Shown here: one piece after another, positions 1-8,426 of the stretch
How the letters are laid out: every line of letters starts with the position of its first letter
Position numbering within the stretch: position 1 is the first letter of the stretch
NCBI GenBank assembly: GCA_964434235.1
Contig: CAYSUN010000018.1
Coordinates: forward strand, 1-21,715
DNA length: 21,715 nucleotides
Direction of reading: 5' to 3'
DNA from: JABMRF01 sp964434235
GTDB taxonomy: Bacteria > Patescibacteriota > Patescibacteriia > UBA11705 > JABHMO01
Translations under genes and position numbers: made by a program
Notes under the pieces: model-generated
What the model saw: only the letters and a program-made list of their open reading frames with translations
The model's database searches: none
What the model was told of the DNA's origin: nothing

Positions 1-18
1 TTTGAGCCGGAAAGATAG

Positions 19-46
19 AAACCACCAGCTGTATAGCTGGTGGTTT
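19..46. repeat. REP-like hairpin, copy 1
   Basis: A 12-bp perfect inverted repeat (19-30 with 35-46) has a GTAT loop and the core ACCACCAGC/GCTGGTGGT. The same core forms the much longer hairpin at 16121-16166, so it is a small dispersed hairpin family. A short T-run follows on the plus strand, so it could also act as a terminator for a gene left of the window. Confidence 0.6.
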
Positions 47-62
47 TCATTAGGAGAATGCC

Positions 63-280
63 ATAAATAAAAATATTTGTGTTGTTGGCGGTCCGATAAT
101 TCAAAAAGTGGATGCTGTTTTACAACTTGTGCCAATTGGTCAAGGTTTGAACTTGCGCCTAAAAATAAAATAAATTTTTGGATTGTGAATATTTCTGGGC
201 ACGGCTTTGTTTGTTTAATTGGTGATGATGATCCAAGTTTAGCCTTGAAGGAAATTACTAAATTGACGTTTACTTTGTAA
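63..280 (+). pseudogene. Small frameshifted gene of unknown function
   Basis: Two overlapping frames together look like one protein of about 72 residues. The first frame, from about 63, reads NKNICVVGGPIIQKVDAVLQ. The second continues with FELAPKNKINFWIVNISGHG and ends at the TAA at 278-280. One extra T in the T-run at 146-148 would join them. An AGGAG motif at 52-56 sits at good spacing from codon 63, but that codon is ATA, not ATG; the ATG at 58 meets a stop after two codons. A terminator follows at once, as expected after a gene. I do not recognise the family. It may be a decayed gene or a sequencing error, and chance coding-like sequence is not excluded. Confidence 0.35.
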
Positions 281-292
281 AATCCAGAAAAT

Positions 293-325
293 ACTCCGTT
301 GTAAATTAACAGCGGAGTTTTTATT
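293..325 (+). terminator. Intrinsic terminator after the 63-280 gene
   Basis: The stem ACTCCGTTGT (293-302) pairs with ACAGCGGAGT (309-318), with one G-U pair and a 6-nt loop. TTTTATTTT follows. It separates the broken small gene from the kptA promoter. Confidence 0.75.
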
Positions 326-329
326 TTGA

Positions 330-358
330 TTGACAGTAGAAGCATTTAGTATTATAAT
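330..358 (+). promoter_or_regulatory. Consensus sigma-70 promoter of kptA
   Basis: TTGACA (330-335), a 17-bp spacer and TATAAT (353-358) match the consensus exactly. Transcription should begin near 365, about 25 nt before the chosen kptA start. Confidence 0.85.
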
Positions 359-389
359 ATTTTGAAAAGTTCAATTTATGGAGGCTATT

Positions 390-917
390 ATGAAATATGC
401 AGACATGGTCCAAAAAAGTAAGTTTTTGAGCTTGATTCTTCGGCATGATCCAGCCAGATTTAACGTGATGCTTGATGATAATGGTTTTGCTGATGTAACT
501 CAAGTCTTGGCCGTTACGGGTTTAACCAAGTCAGAATTGTATTGTGTTGTGGCTAACAATGATAAGCAAAGATTTTCTTTTAGTTCTGATAAACAAAAGA
601 TTCGAGCAGTACAAGGACATTCAATTAAAGTTGATTTGCAATTAACTGAAAAAATTCCGCCTGAAACATTATTTCATGGTACAGCTAAGCAAAATGTACA
701 TTCAATTGTAAGTAATGGAATAAATAAGGGCGAGCGTAATTATGTTCATTTATCAGCTGATGTTGGCACAGCCCAAAAGGTTGGGCAACGGCATGGTGAG
801 CCAGTAGTTCTGATTATTTTGGCAGGAGCAATGCAAAGAGCTGGTTATCGATTTTATCAGTCTGAAAATGGAATCTGGCTAACTGAAAAAATTCCTCCAA
901 AATTCATTCAAGGATAA
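390..917 (+). CDS. kptA: RNA 2'-phosphotransferase (KptA/Tpt1 family)
   Basis: Tpt1/KptA enzymes transfer an internal RNA 2'-phosphate to NAD+, yielding ADP-ribose 1'',2''-cyclic phosphate; the natural bacterial substrate is not settled. The N-terminal winged-helix half contains KFLSLILRHDP, with the family Arg-His pair. The ADP-ribosyltransferase-like half contains LFHGTAKQNVHSI, YVHLSADV and GYRFYQSENGIWLTEKIPP, all typical of the family. I start at ATG 390 because GGAGG at 380-384 lies 5 nt before it; the ATG at 378 is itself inside the ribosome-binding region. This gives 175 residues, a normal length. It has its own consensus promoter and terminator, so it is a single-gene unit. No nearby gene shows what it repairs. 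Confidence 0.93.
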   Translation: MKYADMVQKSKFLSLILRHDPARFNVMLDDNGFADVTQVLAVTGLTKSELYCVVANNDKQRFSFSSDKQKIRAVQGHSIKVDLQLTEKIPPETLFHGTAKQNVHSIVSNGINKGERNYVHLSADVGTAQKVGQRHGEPVVLIILAGAMQRAGYRFYQSENGIWLTEKIPPKFIQG

Positions 918-924
918 ACTGAGA

Positions 925-968
925 AAAAATAACAACCGAGCTAATATAGCTAGGTTGTTTTATTTTTA
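925..968. terminator. Bidirectional terminator between kptA and the DUF2207 gene
   Basis: AACAACC (931-937) pairs with GGTTGTT (953-959) around an inner AGCT/AGCT pairing. An A-tract lies on the left and a T-tract on the right, so the hairpin can end both converging transcripts. Confidence 0.8.
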
Positions 969-988
969 ATTATTTGATTTTAAGTTTA

Positions 989-2713
989 TTACCAGCCACC
1001 ACCTCCACCACCGCCACCTCCTCCGCCAGAAAAGCCTCTTCCGCCAGAGCCTGATTTTGTACCAACGCTACTGGATATAGAATGAGAAATGCTTGATAAA
1101 CTGTTGGTCATTTTTTCAGCATTAAAACTACCTAAAGTTGAACCAATGTACCAAGCTGGCATGTAATTATTGTAAAAATCTTGGCCATAAATAAGTTCCA
1201 TTTTTTTGATCCAAATTTTGGTCATGCCAAAAGCAATAGCGTATGGTAGAAATTTTTCAAAGATATTTTCTTTTTCGTAAAATTCTTGGCGGTATTTTTC
1301 TGCTACGTTCATATAATGTTTAAAACATTCAATCTCCCATTTGCTTTCTGCACCTTTTAGTGTTTTTTGGGTCATTAAAAAACCAAAAACAAACAATATG
1401 ATACCCGAAATAGATCCAGCAGAACCAACAAAAAAGTTTTTTTCAATCATTCGTAAAGAAAGAAAAAAAACAAAAACTGCCATTACTGAAAGACCAGCCT
1501 TGAATTTAAAACCTTTATCAGTGAAAAATTCTTTATCAATCAAATCTTTTTTTATTTTATTTTTTAAAATCAAAATATTTTTTGGCATTGTTTTTTTGAG
1601 GGAAGACAAAAGTACTTCTTGTTGACCTTCAAAAATGTTTGAAAATAATTGTTTCTCAGTTGGGCTTATTTCGTCTCGGCTTTTGTTTTGTTTGATTAAC
1701 TTAAAATCTGGTTTGTCTTTGACCAAACCAAGAACTTTCTTTTTATCAATTTGTTCAATTTTTATTAAACCTTTAACTGCAAAATTAATAATAGAAGCAG
1801 TAATCGAGTCATTACTAAAAGAACCATCGTTTCTGATTGTGATAGCTTCTAATATTGATAAATCTTTGGGTGGTTCGTAAAGCGCAATAATCGTTTTGTT
1901 TATTTTTGGATCTTTTCCGTGTTTTGTCCAAAGCCAAAAACAAACAATGAAAGTAATGATTGGTAAAATTAAGGCCCAAAGGTATGAAGATAAATTTGAT
2001 CTTTCCCAAATGGTCAACGTTGGAGGTTGAAAAATGTTTTTTGGAAAAGTAATGGAAGCAGTTAAACCATTTTTTGGATCAAGTTTTGAATCGGCTGTTA
2101 TTTGCAAAGTATTCGCATCAAGCCACTTATAATTTGCACCAGAGCTTTCCGTGTCCCCGTATGGCCCGACATAATAATAAAGGTGTGTGTTTTTTTCAGT
2201 AATCGATTTTGGAAAATGGATTAAGGCTGAAAATTTATCGATTTGTAAATCCCAAAAATTACCACTTAAATTCCAATATAATTCATCAGTATTTTCCTGA
2301 AAGCGGATAGCATTTTTTACATTGTAAGTAATTTTATAATAGTTAAGATCTTGAACAGTTTTGTTTGGGTCGCCAATTTTCCAAGTGATTGTGTTATCTG
2401 AAAGGTTTTTTGATTCTGAATGTGGTAGATTATTACCTTTAAAATCAGTTATGCTTAATAGTTTTATTGGAGTACTAATTGATTCTTCGGGTGTCTTTGT
2501 TTTTGTCGGCAAAACTCGGAAGATGCCATGTTTATTTGTGCAGGCTGGACAGTCGGCAGTTATTCTTTCAGTTATTGTTAAACTAGAGTCTAAATTAACA
2601 ATAATGTCAGATTGAAAATCTTTAATATACCAGTTGCCACCGGGACTGGCGTTGGCGCTAAGGGGGATAAATAAAACAAGTAAGAAAATGATAGTAATTA
2701 TTTTTTTAGTCAT
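989..2713 (-). CDS. DUF2207 family membrane protein with Gly-rich C-terminus
   Basis: This matches the architecture of the DUF2207 'predicted membrane protein' family, whose function is unknown. The chosen start gives MTKKIITIIFLLVLFIPLS, a clear signal peptide ending near ANA. An extracytoplasmic beta-rich region follows (to about residue 235). Hydrophobic segments lie at about 241-262, 404-422 and 428-447, and the protein ends in a run of glycines closed by Trp (about 551-574), a hallmark of the family. The open frame runs upstream to 2815, but a good promoter (2750-2778) lies inside that extension, so the start at 2713 is much more likely. That gives 574 residues, a usual length. It is transcribed alone and converges with kptA. 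Confidence 0.85.
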   Translation of the reverse strand: MTKKIITIIFLLVLFIPLSANASPGGNWYIKDFQSDIIVNLDSSLTITERITADCPACTNKHGIFRVLPTKTKTPEESISTPIKLLSITDFKGNNLPHSESKNLSDNTITWKIGDPNKTVQDLNYYKITYNVKNAIRFQENTDELYWNLSGNFWDLQIDKFSALIHFPKSITEKNTHLYYYVGPYGDTESSGANYKWLDANTLQITADSKLDPKNGLTASITFPKNIFQPPTLTIWERSNLSSYLWALILPIITFIVCFWLWTKHGKDPKINKTIIALYEPPKDLSILEAITIRNDGSFSNDSITASIINFAVKGLIKIEQIDKKKVLGLVKDKPDFKLIKQNKSRDEISPTEKQLFSNIFEGQQEVLLSSLKKTMPKNILILKNKIKKDLIDKEFFTDKGFKFKAGLSVMAVFVFFLSLRMIEKNFFVGSAGSISGIILFVFGFLMTQKTLKGAESKWEIECFKHYMNVAEKYRQEFYEKENIFEKFLPYAIAFGMTKIWIKKMELIYGQDFYNNYMPAWYIGSTLGSFNAEKMTNSLSSISHSISSSVGTKSGSGGRGFSGGGGGGGGGGGW

Positions 2714-2749
2714 ATTTATGTTTTGTTTAAATCCTATTATTGTTTTTTT

Positions 2750-2778
2750 ATTATATATTTTTTTTCTATGTAAGGCAA
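2750..2778 (-). promoter_or_regulatory. Promoter of the DUF2207 gene
   Basis: On the minus strand TTGCCT (2773-2778), 17 bp and TATAAT (2750-2755) form a good promoter. Its predicted start near 2743 lies about 30 nt before the ATG at 2713. Confidence 0.7.
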
Positions 2779-2913
2779 TTTTTGTATAATTTTGCAATAT
2801 TTTTGTCCTTAACAATTTATTAAATTTGTGCTAAACTTTTGCTTGTAAAGTTAATGCAAAATATTGAATTTTGTGATACACTTTGATTATTAAATAATTT
2901 TATAATTAAAAAT

Positions 2914-3660
2914 ATGATTTGGGCTTATACTTTGGTTAGTGTTTTTGTGGTTAGTTTAATTTCCCTTGTTGGTGTTCTTTCTTTAGTGGCTAATAAAAAT
3001 TGGCTACAGCACATACTTTTATATTTAGTCAGTTTTTCCGTGGGAGCGCTTCTTGGGGATGTGTTTATTCACATTATTCCGCATATTGCCGAGGGGCGTG
3101 GCTTTACTTTTGGCATGGGCTTGAATTTTTTATTGGGAATTATTTTATTTTTTATAATTGAAAAATTTGTTCATTGGCATCATTGTCACAAAGCTGAGCA
3201 TACACACAAGATAAAACCAATGGCTTATACTAATTTAATTGGTGATGGTTTTCATAATTTTCTTGATGGTGTAATCATTGCCTCCAGTTTTATGGTTAGC
3301 GTTCCGGTTGGAATTGCTACTACTATAGCGGTTATCCTTCACGAAATTCCTCAAGAGATAGGTGATTTTGGAGTTCTAATTTATGCTGGCTTTAAAACTA
3401 AAACTGCACTTATATTTAATTTCGCTTCTGCTTTATTGGCCGTTATCGGAGCGATTGTAACGTTAGTTGTTTTACAAAACGTCGAAGGTCTTGAAACAAT
3501 AATGTTGGCAATTGCTGGTGGCGGATTTATTTATATTGCTGGATCAGATCTTATACCTGAATTGCACAAAGAAGCTTGTTCTAGGTGTGGTGCTTTTTTT
3601 CAATTAATGTTTATTGTTTTTGGTATGGCTATTATGGCTTTATTGTTATTGATTGAATAA
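2914..3660 (+). CDS. ZIP family divalent metal transporter
   Basis: ZIP proteins move Zn2+ or other divalent metals into the cytoplasm across the inner membrane. The 248 residues are mostly hydrophobic and fit eight membrane segments. The two signature metal-site motifs are present: HNFLDG (about 113-118) in helix IV and HEIPQE (about 143-148) in helix V. A His-rich cytoplasmic loop, WHHCHKAEHTH (about 88-98), lies between helices III and IV, as in many ZIPs. A further H-x-x-P-H pattern lies in helix II (FIHIIPHIAEG). It stands alone, divergent from the DUF2207 gene, with a terminator after it. I could not fix its promoter; TTGAAT with 17 bp to TTATTA just upstream is only a weak candidate. 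Substrate cannot be told from sequence alone. Confidence 0.92.
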   Translation: MIWAYTLVSVFVVSLISLVGVLSLVANKNWLQHILLYLVSFSVGALLGDVFIHIIPHIAEGRGFTFGMGLNFLLGIILFFIIEKFVHWHHCHKAEHTHKIKPMAYTNLIGDGFHNFLDGVIIASSFMVSVPVGIATTIAVILHEIPQEIGDFGVLIYAGFKTKTALIFNFASALLAVIGAIVTLVVLQNVEGLETIMLAIAGGGFIYIAGSDLIPELHKEACSRCGAFFQLMFIVFGMAIMALLLLIE

Positions 3661-3698
3661 CAACTTTTTGAGTTTTGTTTATTTTTTTATCAGCCGTC

Positions 3699-3740
3699 AA
3701 ACCGTCAGTGTTCCCTGATGGTTTTCTGATAATTTTTTAC
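3699..3740 (+). terminator. Terminator after the ZIP gene
   Basis: AAACCGTCAG (3699-3708) pairs with CTGATGGTTT (3715-3724), with one G-U pair and a 6-nt loop. The T-rich run after it is interrupted (TCTGATAATTTTTT), so efficiency is uncertain. Confidence 0.6.
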
Positions 3741-3802
3741 AATGGTTTTTAAGAAGTTATTGCTTTCGTTTATAGTCGTTAATTGGTAAAATGACATAAA
3801 TA

Positions 3803-3831
3803 TTGAGAATGATGCGTATTATTAATGTAAT
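3803..3831 (+). promoter_or_regulatory. Promoter of the ABC efflux operon
   Basis: TTGAGA (3803-3808), 17 bp and TGTAAT (3826-3831) lie about 50 nt before the adaptor ATG. A consensus AGGAGGT follows at 3849-3855, but it is 27 nt from that ATG, unusually far for a ribosome-binding site. Confidence 0.6.
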
Positions 3832-3882
3832 CATATTTTCATAAAATTAGGAGGTCTTTTGATTTAAACAATAATTATTAGT

Positions 3883-5760
3883 ATGAAAAAATTATTTAAT
3901 TTTCTGAAGCAACACAAAATAATTACTATTTGTGTAATTTTAGCTATAGCTGGTGTTGCTTTTTTTGTTTTTAGAAGCATGTCAACTTCAGAAATGGATA
4001 CTCGTTATGTATCTTCAACGATTGAAAAAGGCGTTCTTTTAAGCACCATTTCTGGTTCTGGTCAAGTTTCAGCTTTAAATCAAGTTAGTATTAAGCCAAA
4101 AGCTTCGGGGGATGTTACTTATGTTAATGTTAAGTCTGGTGATGTTGTTAAGGCTGGTACCATAATTGCTGGTCTTGATAGTCGAGATGCCTATAATCAA
4201 GTAAAAGTAGCGGAGACCAATCTGCAAACTGCTCAGCTAGAAATGGAAGAATTACAAAGTCCAACAGACGAGTATACCTTGCTCCAAGCTGAACACGCTG
4301 TTCAGGATGCTCAAGCTTCTTTGGATAAATTAATTAGAGATCAGGCAAAAGATCAACAATCTTATTTAGATGATATTGATGAAGCAGAAGATAATTTATT
4401 AGATGCTTACGATGATACTTATAATGAAATTTGCGATATTTTTTTAGACCTGCCAGACATTATGGGCTATATAAATATGACTTTATATGGTGATGATATT
4501 TCTGACAGTCAAACTCAGTTAAATCATAGCCGTAATGACGATGCTTTGGTGAATTCATTTTTGCCTAAACATGATTCAGAAAAATATGTTTTCAAAAGTT
4601 ATATTAATAGTTGTGAAAGTAGTTGTGATTTAGCGAAAGATGATTATGACGATATTTTAACTATTTATAAAAATATTGATCGTGATGCTGACAGTAAAGA
4701 CATTGAGGATTTACTTGAGCAATTAATTTTAACATTAAAGAAAATATCCACAGCTTTAAAAAATGAACTCAATTTGCTGGATATTTGGGTTGAATACAGA
4801 AATGAGCATGATCTAGCAGTTTATTCTTTGGTTACTCAATATCAAAGTCAGCTTAGTAGTTATTTGTCAAACATAAACAGTCATTTATCAAGTGCCATTA
4901 GTCAGCAAAGTAGTATTGAATCGGAAAAAGATAATATTATTACTGCTCAAGAGAATATAACAGAAAGTGAAATTTCTGCTCCTTTGGATTTGGCATCTTC
5001 GGAGTGTAGCCTTGAAGAGAAAGAGCAGAAATTAGCAGATTTAAAGTTTGGTGCAACTGAAATTGAAATTAGAAATAAGGAATTATCATTGTGGCAAAAG
5101 GGAAATTCATTGTTAGAAGCACAACAAAATTTAGCTGATTACACGATTAGGGCACCATTTGATGGTCAGATTGTTACTCTTAATATTGCTAAGGGCGATA
5201 GCGTTGGTTCGTCCACTGAAGTGGCAGTAATTATTACGGAGCAAATGATTGCTGAAATTACCTTGAATGAAATTGACGCTGCTCAAGTTCAAGTTGGGCA
5301 ATCAGCAACTTTGACTTTTGATGCTTTGCCTGATTTAGCCATTACAGGTTCTGTTGTGGAAATTGACTCTCTTGGAACTGTAAGTTCTGGGGTGGTTAGT
5401 TATGGAGTTAAGATTGCTTTTGATGTGCAAGATAAAAAAATCAAATCAGGTATGAGTGTTAGCGTTGATATTATCACAGAATCAAAAGTTAATGTTCTTT
5501 TAGCTCCAATTAGTGCTGTAAAAAGTTCTGGAGCTAACAGTTATGTAGAAGTATTAGTTGACGGCAATGTTGAGAAGAAGTCAGTTACAGTTGGATCTAG
5601 TAGTGATACTATGGTGGAAATTGTAAGCGGTTTAGAAGAAGGAGAATCTATCATTACTCAAATTATTAGTGCACAATCTATAAGCAGTGCTACAACTTCA
5701 ACGCAAAAAACATCTTCAAACAATGATCGGACAGGTGGAGGTATGATGTTTTTACGATAA
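3883..5760 (+). CDS. MacA/HlyD-like efflux adaptor (membrane fusion protein)
   Basis: Adaptors of this family link a MacB-type ABC exporter to the outer envelope. A membrane anchor lies at about 13-30. The lipoyl-like domain is split: the first half is at about 62-100 (SIKPKASGDVTYVNVKSGD) and the second at about 419-455 (YTIRAPFDGQIVTLNIAKGD). Beta-barrel and membrane-proximal regions follow to about 600, then a Ser/Thr-rich tail. The helical hairpin between the lipoyl halves covers about 320 residues and is much longer than usual, with acidic stretches (DDYDDILTIYKN), so the 625-residue protein is large for its class. It is first in a four-gene operon, 6 nt before the ATPase. Substrate is unknown; peptides, lipids or drugs are known for relatives. 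Confidence 0.88.
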   Translation: MKKLFNFLKQHKIITICVILAIAGVAFFVFRSMSTSEMDTRYVSSTIEKGVLLSTISGSGQVSALNQVSIKPKASGDVTYVNVKSGDVVKAGTIIAGLDSRDAYNQVKVAETNLQTAQLEMEELQSPTDEYTLLQAEHAVQDAQASLDKLIRDQAKDQQSYLDDIDEAEDNLLDAYDDTYNEICDIFLDLPDIMGYINMTLYGDDISDSQTQLNHSRNDDALVNSFLPKHDSEKYVFKSYINSCESSCDLAKDDYDDILTIYKNIDRDADSKDIEDLLEQLILTLKKISTALKNELNLLDIWVEYRNEHDLAVYSLVTQYQSQLSSYLSNINSHLSSAISQQSSIESEKDNIITAQENITESEISAPLDLASSECSLEEKEQKLADLKFGATEIEIRNKELSLWQKGNSLLEAQQNLADYTIRAPFDGQIVTLNIAKGDSVGSSTEVAVIITEQMIAEITLNEIDAAQVQVGQSATLTFDALPDLAITGSVVEIDSLGTVSSGVVSYGVKIAFDVQDKKIKSGMSVSVDIITESKVNVLLAPISAVKSSGANSYVEVLVDGNVEKKSVTVGSSSDTMVEIVSGLEEGESIITQIISAQSISSATTSTQKTSSNNDRTGGGMMFLR

Positions 5761-5766
5761 TACAAT

Positions 5767-6474
5767 ATGATTAAATGTGAAAATGTAACAAAAATTTATA
5801 AAACTGGCGATGTTGATCTTCAGGTTTTGAAAAATGTTAGTTTTACAATTAACAAAGGTGAATTTGTTTCAATTATTGGTCCTTCTGGATCTGGTAAGTC
5901 GACTTTGATGCATATTTTAGGAGCTTTGGATAAACCAAGTTTTGGTAAATATTATTTTGATGAAAAAGACATTTCGGAATTGTCAGAAAACCAACTAGCG
6001 GAAATTCGCTCACGTAAAATAGGATTTGTTTTTCAGTCATTTAATTTATTGTCGAGAGCAACAGTAATGCGAAATGTTATTTTGCCACTGCTTTATGATA
6101 GTAAAATACCGAAAGAAGAAAGACAAAAAAGAGCGGAAGAAGCCTTGCTTGCGGTTGGTTTAGAAAAAGATCGTTGGCAACATTTATCTAATCAATTATC
6201 TGGCGGACAAATGCAACGCGTGGCAATTGCTAGGGCCTTGGTTAATGATCCAGAATTAATTTTAGCTGATGAACCAACTGGTAATCTAGATTCAAAAACT
6301 GGGGATATAGTGCTAGAAACTTTTAAAAAATTAAATAAAGAAAAGGGACATACCATTATTTTAATTACTCATGAACGTTATGTTGCTGAACACACGGATA
6401 GAATAATTGAAATAAAAGATGGGGCAATTGTTCAAGATGGAGCTTTGCGAAAAAGTATTTTAAAAGAAAAATAA
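5767..6474 (+). CDS. MacB/LolD-type ABC transporter ATP-binding protein
   Basis: This is the cytoplasmic ATPase of the exporter. It has Walker A GPSGSGKST (38-46), a Q-loop in FVFQSFNLL, the signature LSGGQMQR (about 144-151), Walker B LILADEPT (about 164-171) and the switch histidine in LITHE (about 199-203). The 235-residue length and the sequence IGPSGSGKSTLMHILGALD are typical of the MacB/LolD/FtsE subfamily. It starts 6 nt after the adaptor and ends 8 nt before the permease, so the three are surely co-transcribed. No good ribosome-binding site lies before the ATG, so translation probably depends on coupling. Confidence 0.95.
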   Translation: MIKCENVTKIYKTGDVDLQVLKNVSFTINKGEFVSIIGPSGSGKSTLMHILGALDKPSFGKYYFDEKDISELSENQLAEIRSRKIGFVFQSFNLLSRATVMRNVILPLLYDSKIPKEERQKRAEEALLAVGLEKDRWQHLSNQLSGGQMQRVAIARALVNDPELILADEPTGNLDSKTGDIVLETFKKLNKEKGHTIILITHERYVAEHTDRIIEIKDGAIVQDGALRKSILKEK

Positions 6475-6482
6475 AACAATAT

Positions 6483-7709
6483 ATGCTTTTAATTGATTTA
6501 ATCGAAGAAACATATTTTTCATTGTCAGCCAATCGGTCAAGATCAATTTTGACGATCTTGGGTATTGTGATTGGAATTGGTTCAGTGATTGCTATGATTT
6601 CAATTGGGCAAGGAGCAGCGAAAAATATTGAAACTAATATTCAATCTTTGGGTTCTAATCTTTTAGTTGTCATGCCTGGTTCTCAACGAGGTGTTGGCTC
6701 GGTCGTTCGTGGCGGAATGGGCTCAGCTACTACTTTAACTTTGGAAGATTCAAATTCAATTGCTGATCAAATACAGTTTGTAGAGTCAGTTGCTCCAACG
6801 GTCTCTAGCCGAAAACAGATTAAAACAAAAGTTGGGACAAATACAAATACAAGTATTTATGGTGTTAACGAAACTTATGGTGTTATAAAAAATATAGAAC
6901 TTGAATCTGGTAGTTTTGTTAGTAATTTACAAATTGACAAGGTTTCCAAAGTGGCTGTTTTAGGTCCAACTACCAGGGATGATTTGTTCGGAGAGGGATT
7001 TGATGCTGTTGGCCAAAAAATTAAAATTGATAGTTTAGAGTTCACGGTCATTGGGGTAACCTTAAGCAAGGGTGGATCAAGTATGGGTAGTTCAGATGAT
7101 ATTGTTTATGTGCCAATTGCTACTGCACAAAGGTATTTTACCGGTAATAATGCTGTTAGTAATATTAATGTGCAGGTTTCAGAAGCTGACCTTATGACAT
7201 CTGTACAGGAGGAGGTTACTAGTCTTATTTTGCAAAGACATAATATTAGTGACCCATTGCAAGCTGATTTCAGTATTATGAATCAAGCTGAAGTAATGGA
7301 CGCTATGACTTCGGTCACAGATACGCTAACTTTATTACTCGGTGCGATTGCTGGAATTTCTTTGCTTGTTGGAGGTATTGGTATTATGAATATGATGCTC
7401 ACGACTGTAACCGAAAGAACTCGTGAGATTGGTTTACGAAAATCTCTAGGGGCAAAAAGTGCAGATATAAGCAATCAATTTTTAGGTGAATCAGTTGCCT
7501 TGACTTTCATTGGTGGAATTATAGGAATTCTTCTAGGTTGGTTGGCTTCTTTAGCTATAACCAAATTTAGTGGTACGACGACTGAGGTAAGTAGCTACTC
7601 GGTTATATTAGCTTTCAGTGTTTCCGCAGCTATTGGAATTATTTTTGGCTATTATCCATCTCGGCGAGCAGCTAAATTAAATCCGATTGAAGCTTTGCGA
7701 TATGAGTAA
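6483..7709 (+). CDS. MacB-like ABC transporter permease (MacB_PCD plus FtsX domains)
   Basis: This is the membrane subunit of the exporter. One transmembrane helix at about 22-41 (ILTILGIVIGIGSVIAMIS) is followed by a large extracytoplasmic MacB_PCD domain (about 45-275). Three C-terminal helices follow at about 281-305, 335-360 and 371-393. The FtsX-family sequence TERTREIGLRKSLGA precedes the third helix, and the protein ends in PSRRAAKLNPIEALRYE, the usual C-terminal signature of MacB-type permeases. The 408 residues match the group. Four helices with a periplasmic domain indicate a mechanotransmission-type transporter instead of a classical channel. It forms the pump with the preceding two gene products. 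Confidence 0.95.
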   Translation: MLLIDLIEETYFSLSANRSRSILTILGIVIGIGSVIAMISIGQGAAKNIETNIQSLGSNLLVVMPGSQRGVGSVVRGGMGSATTLTLEDSNSIADQIQFVESVAPTVSSRKQIKTKVGTNTNTSIYGVNETYGVIKNIELESGSFVSNLQIDKVSKVAVLGPTTRDDLFGEGFDAVGQKIKIDSLEFTVIGVTLSKGGSSMGSSDDIVYVPIATAQRYFTGNNAVSNINVQVSEADLMTSVQEEVTSLILQRHNISDPLQADFSIMNQAEVMDAMTSVTDTLTLLLGAIAGISLLVGGIGIMNMMLTTVTERTREIGLRKSLGAKSADISNQFLGESVALTFIGGIIGILLGWLASLAITKFSGTTTEVSSYSVILAFSVSAAIGIIFGYYPSRRAAKLNPIEALRYE

Positions 7710-7739
7710 AGTAATTTAATAAAAAATAAATATATTTAT

Positions 7740-8354
7740 ATGAAAATTTTTCGTTACTTATTTATTGCTTTAATATTATTAAACGTAACAGCTTGTACAA
7801 AATTGGAAAAAGTTACGGAAAATAATTCTAATGAGGTTGAGAAAACTGAAAATTTAGCTGATTCAAATAATGCAAAGGGACAATTCCCAGTTTTAGAAAA
7901 TGCCCAAAAATTATCATTAGAAGAATTGTCTGAAGGTTTGTTTATCCAAGTTTTCGGACAGGATAATGGGGACGGTACCATTGTTGCTCAACGGATTTTA
8001 GTGGCAGAAAAGGAAGCACTTTTTTCAGAGATAAATAACCGTGTAGATAGACCGGTCCCGGCAAATGAGCCAGAAGATTCTGCTGATCCGAACATTCAAA
8101 GACCTGCTAATGGTACTGATCGTTTCCCCGCTATGGAAAATATGACAGAAGAAGAAAAGGCTACGTTGAGAGCAAATATGCAATCAAGGGGTGGATTTGG
8201 TGGTGGTAAAATGGGTTCGACTGGCAAACAAGCGACAAGAGTAAATGGTCGATTATTAAAAGTTAATAATAATATTTTAATAATAAAAGTTGAAACCGGT
8301 TCACAATTAGTATTTGTTGATGAAAATACAAATATAGAGAAAATAATAGAATAA
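7740..8354 (+). CDS. Predicted lipoprotein of the efflux operon
   Basis: A signal peptide ends in a lipobox (VTAC, residues 16-19), so Cys19 should be lipidated and the protein held on the outer face of the cytoplasmic membrane. The rest is polar. A short internal repeat is visible: FPVLEN followed by SLEEL (from about 49) and FPAMEN followed by TEEEK (from about 129). A Gly-rich linker (GGFGGGKMGS) leads to a C-terminal beta-rich segment (VNGRLLKVNNNILIIKV) that resembles DUF5666-like small beta domains; this resemblance is inference. It is 30 nt downstream of the permease and before the operon terminator, so it is likely an accessory factor of the exporter. I do not recognise a named family for the full protein. 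Confidence 0.75.
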   Translation: MKIFRYLFIALILLNVTACTKLEKVTENNSNEVEKTENLADSNNAKGQFPVLENAQKLSLEELSEGLFIQVFGQDNGDGTIVAQRILVAEKEALFSEINNRVDRPVPANEPEDSADPNIQRPANGTDRFPAMENMTEEEKATLRANMQSRGGFGGGKMGSTGKQATRVNGRLLKVNNNILIIKVETGSQLVFVDENTNIEKIIE

Positions 8355-8384
8355 TTTTAAAGTAATATTAAAACAATAAAAAAA

Positions 8385-8426
8385 TTAAAAGCCCCTACCT
8401 TTTATAAAGGCGGGGGCTTGTTTTTA
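8385..8426. terminator. Bidirectional terminator at the end of the efflux operon
   Basis: AAGCCCC (8389-8395) and CCTTT (8398-8402) pair with AAAGG (8406-8410) and GGGGCTT (8413-8419), with a 2x2 internal loop. A-rich sequence lies to the left and TTTTT to the right. It serves the lipoprotein gene and the converging CDF gene. Confidence 0.85.

Noticed and set aside
1341..1880. Plus-strand ORFs within the DUF2207 region
   Set aside because: They are antisense shadows of an AT-rich coding sequence; no ribosome-binding site or domain.
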